From Eunapius fragilis (Eukaryota > Porifera > Demospongiae > Spongillida > Spongillidae), in NCBI GenBank assembly GCA_963681505.1, contig OY811992.1, forward strand, positions 1,700,800 to 1,764,799: a DNA stretch of 64,000 nucleotides. Direction: 5' to 3'. Of this stretch, positions 25,675 to 36,262 are shown piece after piece. Both the position numbers and the translations under genes were made by a program. The number at the start of each line of letters is the position of its first letter. The first letter of the stretch is position 1. Below the pieces are notes generated by a model that saw nothing but the letters and a program-made list of their open reading frames with translations, searched no databases and was not told where the DNA came from.

Positions 25675-26680
25675 ATTCCTCTTAATAAGTAACCTTGCTT
25701 TGAATATTAATGACCTCATTACCCATAGTGTGATTTGAAGATTTGATTAGATCCTGCTTCAGATATGTTTTGATGACTTGGTCATACAACTGATGTTCAA
25801 GTACCGAGTAAGGGGATAGCTGGATTTTAATCTAAGATTGCATGACAAACCTTGACAAGCCTACAGTACACTGCATTAAAAGATGTTTGCTCCAATTTGC
25901 ACAATTGACAACTAACAAAATGAAGATGCATATGAATGCTGGCCAGCAAACCTCTACTGGGGACTTAAGTACCAGTGCTTAAATAAGGCCAGATGTAAAT
26001 AATAGAGGTGGTGTGCAGATGAAAATATGTGGGAATGTAAGTACGGGCACTTTGCAGAGAGGTCATGTATGTGGATGAAACAACTACACAGCATTCAGGG
26101 AATGATACTACAATTTCCAATTTCCCCCCCCTCCCCCCCCACACACTAAAGATCATATACTGATTATCTCTCCCCCCCCCCCCCCCTCCCCCACATACAC
26201 ACATGCACATGAAGTATCCTGCACAGGTGCATATCCAAGGGGGGTGGGGGAGCGGTGTTCCAACATGTTGTTAATGAAAATTTCATAAATAAAATATCAA
26301 TGTACATACACACATACATTGAAATGAACACTTTTGGAAAATAATAAAACCACATCAGTGAGGAAAATGTGGGAGGCCAGATCTATCATCCATGCCATCT
26401 CCATTTTATCATGGATCCATGCAAGCAAAGGTTTTTTGCACGTAAAATTGCAAAAGCCATTCCGATCCCATTACTTCAGAATGTGACTTCTCCCACTTCG
26501 TTGCAATTTGGTCACATAGGCGCTTCATCAGCATCGACATTTATTTCATAAATTGGTAAATACTCATAAATACTGGTTAGTTAGCCCATGACCTATTACG
26601 TTTCCGCGCGGTTGTCCCACTGCACGTTCGAAATGGAACATGCTGCGACGTTTATGGCCTAGGGCCGAGAGATGGTAATG
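25675..26680. other. Spacer after copy 3
   Basis: No gene recognised. Contains C-runs near 26125-26140 and 26168-26187 next to ACACAC, typical of a decayed repeat. Confidence 0.6.
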
Positions 26681-26744
26681 TTTGTGCATGCATTCATAAA
26701 CTTTCTCCCGGTACCGGGAGAAAGTTTATGAATGCATGCACAAA
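26681..26744. repeat. Perfect 64 bp palindrome
   Basis: Left arm TTTGTGCATGCATTCATAAA continues CTTTCTCCCGG to a GGTACC centre, then the exact complement. No spacer between arms. No flanking duplication recognised. Confidence 0.9.
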
Positions 26745-26894
26745 AATTACATATACACGTTTTTAATGACTTTCATTATACGACAGTAATCCTATATGGT
26801 GGAACCTGCTTCCGCAGGTTTCCGATAGGGGTCGTCGAGACACTCGAGAGGTCTGGGTACATGTACGAGACTACCAAATGCGAAATGTACATAC

Positions 26895-27065
26895 CCAGTG
26901 GCGGATCCACGCCTAAGCATTTAATTAAGATTAGGGTGTGTAGTATAAAGTGGGGCTCAGCCCCAGAAGCTCTGTATAGCTTTTGAGACGTGCATGCAAT
27001 TATAGCAGCGCATAAAGGGGGGGCGGGGCGGCGGGCGAAGAAGGACACGTGCCCCGCCCCCGCGC
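26895..27065. mobile_element. GGCGGATCC-ended repeat remnant
   Basis: Begins CCAGTGGCGGATCCACGCC, contains GTGGGGCTCAGCCCCAGAAG and ends in a G/C homopolymer block with CACGTGCCCCGCCCCC. Same terminal motif family as 34229-34693, 55650-55765 and 56505-56625; hAT-like ends are one possibility. Confidence 0.5.
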
Positions 27066-27473
27066 ATGGGCACTCCTCGACGCGGTTATTAACACCTGTA
27101 TAAACTAACGAAACGATTCTTGAAAACTGTTGCTACTGTGTGCTCCTAGAACATCATTTTATATCTTCCTACGTCTCTGTAAGTGATACTTTAAGTGTTA
27201 CGGTTCTTTATTTGTGCGCGCTGAAAGCGTTTTTCTAAGATATTTCGCGACTCGGTTACGGACTGTACCTCCTATTTTTTACCAGTTACTGTTAGCGCGA
27301 TTCTGTTACCACTGCGCCGTTGTTGTTAAGCCTTATCTATATCTTTATGAAGGTATGATTGTTCTTTTGCTCGCAGCCTCCTTATGGTAGTTCGTAAAAC
27401 AAAGGCTTAATTAGCTGTCGAAAAAGGCTATAAAGTACTCTTCGTTTTCAGGCATAGAAGCCCAGTGCATGCA

Positions 27474-27986
27474 ATAGAGCTCTTTCATCGCGTGACTTAA
27501 TAGCATTTATCTTCTAATTAGTCCGCCATATTGGTGCTCGGAGAAGTATGGGATTACTTCAGACAAGTTCAGAGTGTCGTTTAAATATATATTATTGTGG
27601 TCTAACACATGACTAACATTTGTAAAAATACTTGTGCCCTCGGAGCACGAGTTATACGTATCAAAAGTACCAAACTATATTTCCGAGCACCAATATGGCG
27701 GACAATAAAGCAATTAACGCAATAGACAACTTCACGATCTGATTATTTTGTACTCCGGATGTGATGTCACCTAGTCACTACGAAGAAGTCCGTTGTTGTC
27801 TCTAGCTTTTATTGGGCCCCACAACGATGTAACTATATGAGGCCCAGTAAAAGCTAGAGACAACAAAGAGACAACAACGGACTTCTTCGTAATGACTAGG
27901 TGACATCACATCCGGAGTACAAAATAATCAGATCGTGAAGTTGTCTATTAAAGCCCACGCGTCATGTGACCATGAAAGAGCTCTAT
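27474..27986. mobile_element. Nested palindromic MITEs
   Basis: Outer ends ATAGAGCTCTTTCAT and complement; inner matching arms GTCCGCCATATTGGTGCTCGG (27521 on) and its complement (27682-27705). A second palindromic element, 27721-27949, lies between the inner right arm and the right end: its arms start AATAGACAACTTCACGATCT and run about 105 bp with few mismatches (ACTCCGGATGTGATGTCACC, GACTTCTTCGTA). Read as one MITE inside another. Confidence 0.7.
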
Positions 27987-29091
27987 ACACATTTGGTGGA
28001 TTCAATAGCAGCGTTGCATGCAATTCTCCTGGAGTCCAATTATAAAGCCATCACGTTTTTAAGTCCATCTCGATCCCTACAGCCATGGCTTAAAAAACCT
28101 GCACCGTGTCAAGGAGCGGAGGTGTGATCTAGTGTTGATTGGTCCCCCTCTACTTTAATATCTATGATTATCAGTAACCAATGCGGAGGCAATGTGGAGG
28201 ATGCGCTGAGGTGTGCAGAAATGAGGAGTATATAAATATAATTATGTATACACCTTATCGAGAGTTACGTTAGTAACTCTCATATAGGATTTGACCCCGA
28301 TTATGAATGTCATTAAAAAAAACACGACCCGCTTCTAAAAAGACTCCCGACGAGCGGATGGCTTACCTTGTTATCGTCGTCGTACAAGAAGGCAACAACA
28401 AGCAGTTTCGTGTTGGTTTGATGTCACAAAACCGCGTGGTTGTAGAGAACAAAACAATTTTCGAAACTCGTACCCAGTCCCACGTATTTCTCGTTCTTCT
28501 TGTTCTTGTTCTTGTTCTTGTTCTTGTTCTTGACCACGCATAACTCGGGATAGGAACACTTTTAAGAAATGAAAATTACACCAATGGCTTCAGAATTCGT
28601 TGGCATTCTCGCTTCTGTGGTCAAAACGTCTCGAGGCTACATGACATATATCGGTGGTTGTGTTAGAAAATCACGTATAGTTAAGCTTACTGCACTGACA
28701 AGACTCGGGTAGGTCCTACTTCGCTCTGTATACGAAGTACTAGCAGTATACATCATGTGTATGGTCTGGGCACTACACGTAGTGGTAATTAACTGTGGCG
28801 GTTATAATAACGTGCACGTGCGTACTACAATCATTCTTGTTATTCGATCGCTGTAAGTTTGACGCTCTTTGTAACTTAGTGAAGTAGTTTTTCAAAATGC
28901 CTTCACGTGCAAGGTACAGATCCTGAAAAAAGACAGCGATATTGCCATAGTCCTGAACGTCATCTCGCTCGGCGAAAAGAGTTAAGGTCACTCAAAGGTA
29001 TGTCGTACCTTTACAACCTCCCTCTCATATCACGATGGATTACTTAACATGCTATACGGCTCATAATCGGGTATGAATAAAAATCAATGAA
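27987..29091. other. Spacer with (GTTCTT)n
   Basis: No defensible gene. A 78-codon frame at 28307-28543 starts MSLKKTRPASKKTPDERM but ends in a Val-Leu run made by a GTTCTT microsatellite (28488-28533). A stretch near 28930-29000 reads DPEKRQRYCHSPERHLARRK in one frame, recalling Arg/Lys-rich N-termini of some invertebrate mobile-element proteins; too short to call. Confidence 0.4.
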
Positions 29092-29386
29092 ACAAGTAAA
29101 TAAAAAACATTCTCTATGAGAAAGTTGGTGGCATATAGGATTTGAAGGCAATGGTGGTGTAAAAAGGAAGGAAACAAGGGTCTAATAATAAGGGGAAATG
29201 GAATAGTCCTATATTTAGCACATTTCTATATGTAGGATATAGTATGCTGTTCGTGTGCTTAATATAGGACTATTCCATTTTCCCTTATTATTATAGACCC
29301 TTGTTTCCTTCCTTTTTACACCACCATTGCCTTCAAATCCTATATGCCACCAACTTTCTCATAGAGAATGTTTTTTATTTACTTGT
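29092..29386. mobile_element. Palindromic MITE of ACAAGTAAA family, copy A
   Basis: About 135 bp arms: ACAAGTAAATAAAAAACATT, CTCTATGAGAAAGTTGGTGG, GGCAATGGTGGTGTAAAAAG and their complements around a short loop. Same family as 40541-40832 and as the outer element 43568-48968. The spacer from 29387 to the copy 4 promoter has no gene; from about 30000 it parallels 49055-49200 upstream of copy 6. Confidence 0.85.
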
Positions 29387-30228
29387 ATACTTTTGGCACG
29401 AATCCTGCGCCATACAGTGACAAATGGCTTGCAAGTTCGTTTGAGTCGAAGCTCAGATATATCCTTGTTGAATGGAATTTTCAATGTCTCTTCTTATTGT
29501 CAAGCTTATTTTTCCCTTTTGGATAGCCGGATCGGGCACAAATGTATTTTCTCTCTCAAAACTGTCCTCGCCAGGGTGCATAGTTTACGGAATCGTGGAT
29601 GAATCCCTTTATTCTATACTGATTATCTATGCTGGCATGGATATAACCATAAAGTTGTTCAAGTCATAAACACCATTTGGGGGGTATGAGTAATCCTCGC
29701 ACGTACGTCTGTAAAAACCCGGACGTATAATCTGAACTGGCAAAACCGCAGGAGTGAACTGGCTGGCATATTAAACATGATGTGCTACATTGACTTTGGT
29801 TACGCATTCCTGCTGTGCAAGGGAGTACTAGAATGATACGTTATAGTGACAGTCATCTGTATAATGGGTTCTTGAGATGTCACAACGTTGTAGAACGTAT
29901 ATATGCTTATAAAGGTTACAAGTGCAGCTAGCATTATCATGCATCATGGAGTTTTTGTGATAAACACGCATTTTTTACTTACATTGCAACGGTTAAAATA
30001 TTAATCTTCACCGCGGCAACGGCAACCCTGTGCATATCTTGCCCCAAACATAAAATTCTAGTAATTTAAATGGCGCTTGCAGCATTGGACAGTTTACCAA
30101 TACATCCCCTTGGGTATGGCTGTAAAAAAAAAAAAAAAGATATGAAGGTGAGTAGATATAAAATATTATCTCTGTATAGTGAAAGCGTCTAAATCAGAGA
30201 TAATAATATTTCGTAGTTCGTATTTCTC

Positions 30229-30250
30229 CCAGGGGCGGGGGCCAAAAGTA
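30229..30250 (+). promoter_or_regulatory. GC-box block upstream of copy 4
   Basis: CCAGGGGCGGGGGCCAAAAG about 30 bp before the ATG, conserved with copy 6 (49744-49762) and in part with copy 2. The flank back to about 30000 is also shared with copy 6. Confidence 0.45.
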
Positions 30251-30268
30251 TTGCAATTCTAAGTAAAA

Positions 30269-31695
30269 ATGTCTGAGAACAACATGACAAGGTGAGCCAG
30301 TACATTGATTTGTAAACAACTTCACATGTGGTTGTTTCGCTCTATACAAGTAGTTGTGAAACTGATCGAAAGAGTGCGCAGGGGATCCTTGAATATATCA
30401 GCATCGGTGTCGCGGTACTAGGCAGCTCGCAAGAGTGGAAATAATTAACATTTATATATTCCCACAGATCACCATTTGCGTGCTCTTTTCATTCTTCCAG
30501 CGACGAGTAAGCTTTTACAGAAATTTCTTGAAGGGTATCCCGGGAATCGTCTAGTAAGTAGTAGCTTATGAAGAGAGAGGACCTCCTTTACTTGACGGTC
30601 CTTTCTCTTTTCGCTAGCCCTTTGGATCCTGTGCACACGTCCAAGTATCGGATTGTGTATCTTGTTGCCTACGGAGCTGTAGCTGGAACAGTTGTAAACC
30701 TTGTTATCAATCAGCTCAGTTTAAACCCCACTGACATTAAATTTGTATGGGTACCAAGTGAGTAATATTGGCCGTAAAGAAAAGAGTTTAATTTCGACCC
30801 TTCTTCAGTTCTTATCAGTATTCTGAGGTTTGTAGAGGTATCGGTCATATACTTCCCGCTGTTCGCCTGTGTAGACGCCCCTGTACCTCTTATCGGCTAC
30901 GTCACAGGGCTTCTCTTTACTTCGTTGCTGTAAGTAGGATAAGACTATTATCATTTACCTGAGGTTAACTTAAGACTCAGCGGATTATGTTGATACTAGC
31001 AATTTGATAATGTAATTAGGTGTGTAGCTTTGTTTATAACTAAAAACTGTAAGTAGTTATGATATGAAATCAAAACTCCCTTCCCTCCTTCCATTTCCTA
31101 ACAGGATTAGCTATCAAATCATATCACTTGATGTGCTCTGTCTGGATCACAATAGCAATGGCTATGAATTAAAGGTAATGAGCTTTGGACCAACAGGTCC
31201 ATAGGCGTAGGAACGCCCCTAATAGGGGTGGGAGGGCAGATATCATATTATTCATTTAGGTGATACCATATTAGGAGAAATAATATGACTTCAGGCCCCC
31301 CCCCCCCCCCATTAGGGGCATTCCTATGTCTATGCAGGCTGGTGCATTGCTCCTTCCATTCTTCTTGTTCTCCTTCCAGCTGGCAGATGATCTTACCTAC
31401 ACAATACCAATCCTGTTTTTCCTGTCCCTCATGTTCCTATGGTACCTCCTGAGTGCAGCAAAAGAAGTCCATCGACTTGTGTCAACATCTTCATCCATTA
31501 AGACTGCAGTAAGTTTAGACACCCAAAAGGCAGGATAGTTAGGTGGTGTATGTGACATTGCATGATGTGATAAGTAAGAATAGTGTGAAGCTAAAAAATC
31601 GGGACTAATATTAATTTCTCGCTTTTAACCAATAAATTGTCCATTGATACTTGAATTCACAACCTTGATTTTTTTTGCATGCATGCACATGCAAA

Positions 31696-31763
<68 letters not shown>

Positions 31764-33919
31764 GTTTCTAGCTCTTTGAACACAAGGCTACTTCTTATCA
31801 TGTAAAACACATTAGATCTCTGCTTACAAGGCGAGCATCCATTTTGTTGTCCAACAGTATGGACATTTATTCCCACTCTTATGGCCCATCAGACCTGCCC
31901 CTCGCAAAAGGATACAGACACTACTGAGCAACTTGTACCCATATGACTCCAGTATGTTTTTATAACATCCAAGTCCTCTGCACCCTCCCTTCTCCCCTCT
32001 CCTTTCCCCTCCTTACCCTTCCTGTTCCCCAGATGTGCAGCTTCCTCTTCGTTTTCTGGCTGCCGTGGTGATAATGATTTATGTAATGTACCTGGTATGT
32101 GTGTGTGTATGTGTATATGTGTATGTGTGCATTTAGAAGTAGGTTTTCCATTCAGAATTTCGGTCCATTCTCACAGCTCACTGTTCAGTTGTCCTTCAAA
32201 ACTGTTAAGTTGTCCATTGCTTTGGAGCAGCTACAGTTTGAGTTGACAGAGCTGCTAGACAGTTTTGACATTAACAGTACCATAATATCAAGGATTAATG
32301 GTTATGTTGGTGATGCCATCTATGTCTTCAGAGGTAAAGCACAGGTATTCATGTCCTACCATCACCATACCTACCACACCTCCTACATCACCATGCACTC
32401 TTTGCTACCATGCCTCCCAGTGGTGTTCCCCGCTGGGCCTACCATAGCCTTTGTGTGGAACTTGGTGATCATGGTACTCATGATTAGAGCTGTTCGGTGA
32501 GTTGAAGACCACACCCACAGCTCTGGGGGAACAAAGATGATCCCTCTGTCTTTCATTTCACAGCATTCATTTTCAAAAGGCTGCTCGTGGTGACCTTTCA
32601 TTTCTCTCCACAAGAATTCCCTCTCCTTCATACAGACTGGTATTACCCCCACCCCTATCTCTTCTAAACTCCACCCCCTTCTTTTTAACCTACAGCTGAA
32701 CAGCATGACATACACCAGCTTCCAGATAGCTGTCTTTTTGTGGAGTGGGTTGAAACAGCAAAACACATACACACACATCCACACACTGTACACACACACA
32801 AATCATAAAGTATTGCTTGTTAGCAATACACACACATACAGTCATGAAATTAATAGCTGGGCATGACCCGACTATGACATTTGAAATAATGTGCTCACAC
32901 ACACATACATTACAACTAATACACACACATCTCATACACTTTCATATGGAAAACAAATGCACACACATAAAGGTTGGATACTTGCTTGTTCTGTGGTGTG
33001 GTTTGCTGGAGTGGCTGGTCTGGTTCTGTACAGCGTGATCCAGTTATGGCGAGATACGGTACTCCTTACCATAGCAAGTATAACGTAAGCCACAGCCTCT
33101 GTGTGTGTGACCATAAAACCAGTGCAAACACACATCTCACATGGGACCCATATGCATACACTCATCCCCACACTTACACATACAGGATACCTGTGGTGTA
33201 TTCATTCATCCTCAATTATGTGCAGCTACTTCTGGTGAAGATATTTTTTGTTGGGGACACAGAAAACAAACACACTGTTCTTAAGAATAGGTGCGTGAGT
33301 TGTGTGAGCCTGGGGAGGGAAGGGTACAATGGTCGGAGTGGCCGTCCATGAGTACCCAGCTCCTGAGCCGTAAATGCCTTCTCTACTTGGGTGCTGCAGG
33401 CGACTGTTCTATCTCTTCAGCTACTTTGTTTTCTTCCAAAATGTGGTCGTTGGACTTGTGTCCAGTTTTTTACGGATCATATTGTCAGCCATCCTTGGTC
33501 TGGTACTATTCTTCAGGTTGGATAGAGTGGTCCTAATGAAAGGCTTTGAGTTCTTGGACCAAGGTAAGCAGTGTTGAAATCTGACCTCTATTAACTCTTT
33601 TAATTCTTTAGGTCATATGTACTATGTTAGTTTTCTCTATTTGGAGCACACTCAGAACAATTCCATACTCCAAGTGTTCAAGGACATCTTTGAGAAGTTG
33701 GGGGATTCTGGAGGTAGCAACATTGACCCAGATCATCAACCATCAGATACTGCACCCATTAATGACTTCTATCAACTCTTTGGCAAACACCCCGCCCCCC
33801 ACAGGGTGCCATTGTCCAGACGGGCACGCAACAGATGGTTGGTGGCTTACACTCTGCTGAGGAACCCAACACTACAAACACTCAGAGCAAGGTCGAACAG
33901 CTTGGTAGAAAAAGTATAG
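30269..33919 (+). CDS. STRA6: STRA6-like retinol transporter, copy 4
   Basis: Exons: 30269-30291, 30354-30414, 30468-30553, 30618-30757, 30809-30929, 31105-31174, 31380-31508, 31858-31951, 32033-32094, 32177-32333, 32421-32496, 32564-32639, 32696-32744, 32973-33084, 33186-33290, 33400-33563, 33612-33919. Joins to 610 aa, no interruption, all GT-AG. Starts MSENNMTR. Exon 3 begins ITICVLFSFFQRR as in copy 6, where copies 1, 2, 3 and 5 have [IV]AIWVFFSF. Exon 10 has one extra codon (LEQLQFELTELLDSFD). Exon 15 has YVQLLLVK where most sisters have YVELLLVK. Compact and probably functional. Confidence 0.87.
31201..31333. mobile_element. Small inverted-repeat element, intron 6 of copy 4
   Basis: Ends ATAGGCGTAGGAACGCCCCT and, inverted, AGGGGCATTCCTATGTCTAT with a C-run beside the right arm. 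The sister copies lack it and join CAGG directly to CTGGTGCATTG. CAGG occurs on both sides here, a possible 4 bp target duplication. Confidence 0.7.
31695..31762. repeat. (CA)n microsatellite before exon 8, copy 4
   Basis: CA array in intron 7 at the position conserved in the paralogues. Confidence 0.9.
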
Positions 33920-34228
33920 ATTCCTAGAATGTTGATAACATCTATAATGTGATTGAAATGTTTGATTAGATTTGACTAGGGCTAGACGCCTTCATAGGAA
34001 GGGCTCTATTGGGTGGGTCACCTTCATAGGCAGGTCTGTAGTATGATAATTTTTTAAAATGTGACTGAAATTTTTGATTACTAGATTATGCTTTAAATAT
34101 TAATGACTTCATCGTGCAACTGCAAGCTAAGCTGTATTTTATTCAAAGTTGGCATGAATTATTGACCAGCGCATTTCTATAGTATGGGTTCAGGAAATGA
34201 TGCTGTTTGGAAAAAAAACGTGAATTCT

Positions 34229-34569
34229 CAGCGGCGGATCCAGGGGGGGGGCACTCGGGGCACGTGCCCCCCCCCCCCCCCCCCCCCCCCTTCATTAATA
34301 AATTCATAACTTTTCGGGCCGCATTTTATAATATAGCTGCACGATTGCGCTGTCTTGCCTGTCTATTGATATCCGCACGCATGAACTCTATCTACTACTG
34401 TACTATATCCCGGGCCCCCGATACGCGATCATACTCCCCCCCCCCCGCCCTTCGTATCGGGCCAGAAACCAACAGCACCCCCCCCGGTCTTCGTTTTGGG
34501 CCAGAATCCGACAGCACCCCCCCCCCCCCCCCCCCCCCCGCTCCTCGTATCGGGCCATAAACCGACAGC

Positions 34570-34603
<34 letters not shown>

Positions 34604-34693
34604 CTTTTCGTATCGGGCCAGAAGCCGACCCCACCCCCAGCCACACCCACCATCCGTGCCCCCCCCCCCCCCCAAAACCTGTATCCGCCGCTG
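34229..34693. mobile_element. CAGCGGCGGATCCAG element with C-tract repeats
   Basis: Left end CAGCGGCGGATCCAG and right end CTGTATCCGCCGCTG are inverted repeats, flanked on both sides by ATTCT (5 bp duplication). The interior holds four tandem units of TTCGTATCGGGCCAGAAAC type separated by C homopolymers of about 10-34 bases. No coding capacity. Confidence 0.7.
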
Positions 34694-35104
34694 ATTCTGG
34701 TTGGCAAATCCTAATATTTTTGCTTAATTATTTTACCACTGGTAACTTAATTAGCACTGCTTAAGATAAGATGCAGAACATAGATGTGCAGATGAAATGA
34801 ACAGAAAAACTCTGTGCATGTATATATGGCTGCTAAATTTCAGGTGAAAGCACCACCAATTTGCACAGTAGACTGGATCAGTTCGGGTGAAACAGACTGC
34901 AACCCCCTATCCTCCCCTCCCCAACCATGAAATTCACTAATAGAGGTTATAAATACCAATAAAAATTATTACAATTGATTATGCAGAATATCAGGGTCAG
35001 CATACGTTATAGCTTCATGGGGTATTTTATATTAGATGTTGAAAGCACTTCATAGAGAACTAATGTCTTCATTACAAAGCTGTTCATTTTTATTGAAAGA
35101 GCAT
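34694..35104. other. Spacer between copies 4 and 5
   Basis: AT-rich, no gene or clear repeat seen. Confidence 0.5.
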
Positions 35105-35282
35105 TAAAATGTTGAAATCTGACCTCCATAAACTCTTTAATTCTTTAGGTCATGTGTTCTATGTTAGTTTTCTCTATTTGGAGCACACTCAGAACAATTC
35201 CATACTCCAAGTGTTCAAGGACATCTTTGTGAAGTTGGGAGATGCTGGAGGTAGCAACAGTGACCCAGAACATCAACCATCA
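35105..35282 (+). pseudogene. Orphan STRA6-like exon 17 fragment
   Basis: Carries the end of intron 16 (AATTCTTTAG acceptor) and the first 134 bp of exon 17 ([20 protein letters not shown], then VKLGDAGGSNSDPEHQPS), then stops matching at 35282. No exons 1-16 lie upstream. Closest to copy 4 (shares DPEHQPS against DPDHQPS). Following sequence 35310-35650 belongs to a different repeat also found at 42275-42600. Confidence 0.85.
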
Positions 35283-35309
35283 CTATACATGCCATATGGA
35301 TGCTTGCAT

Positions 35310-35665
35310 GCATACCTGTTTCATCCACCAATTAGAGGGCAGTTGAGTAAACTTTTGGTACTGTACAAGGATGAGGGAGGACCATTTACCTCTGATCTTA
35401 TTCACTGTACCATTGGTTTAGACTGTCTTACTTGAAATTAGGAAATAAGGGAACAACATTATGCTCTTGTGTAAGCCACCTGTTGTAACTGCTGTACCAG
35501 TTTTTAATACTGTATCCGTGAGTAAAATGGGTGAAAATGGCCAATATTAGGGAGAAGTGTAAAACATAAAAGGTCTATATGCCATATTTCTCCAGCATGT
35601 TTGAGCTGTGACTTTTCTCTTTGTATGAACCACTACTGTACTTCATTTAACCGTGATAATTAACC
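35310..35665. repeat. Interspersed repeat, copy A
   Basis: Shares with 42270-42605 the blocks CATCCACCAATTAGAGGGCA, GAGGGAGGACCATTTACCTC, GAAATTAGGAAATAAGGGAA and AACCGTGATAATTAACCGCG in the same order. Function unknown; non-coding. Confidence 0.7.
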
Positions 35666-36262
35666 GCGATTAATGACCTTTTAGATTCCTCTATAAAAGA
35701 AATCTAGCATAGACATGCACAGTATAGCAAGAACATCACAAGAAACATGTACTAATAATATACATCTGATTAATAATTGGACCATATTGTATTCATATAT
35801 GTTTTCTGTGCAATGTTAATGTTTGTTGGTGAAAGTACACACAAGGTCAGATGATGATAAAGATAAGAATTAAGGGTGATGTATATCCAAGTGTCCTACA
35901 ATTTCTCTATATATGGTGAGATCGAGGGCCCCAAAAAATTAGCTCTGATGTATTCAGTAAAACAAAAGATTTTTTAAAAAGAGATATTTGTAAATAACTC
36001 AGTATTCATTGTTAAACAGCCGTCTATCTACCCACGTGTTGCTTAACCAGTTTAATGGTTCTTCGATTTAATATTTAAAAAGAGATGTTTAGTATTTTCA
36101 AAGCGCAGGGGTAACCTTGTCTCTAGGGCCGCAATGGACATGTACATGTATTACGTGGATATATTATCTATGTGGGAGAGGGGATTACATCATAATATCC
36201 GGTACATATGAATTTAAACGTAAACTGTAAAAACAATCGCGATGCAGGGTTTTTTAAAAAAA

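Noticed and set aside
28307-28543. 78-codon frame starting MSLKKTRPASKKTPDERM
   Set aside because: The last third is a GTTCTT microsatellite and no exon or family match continues it.
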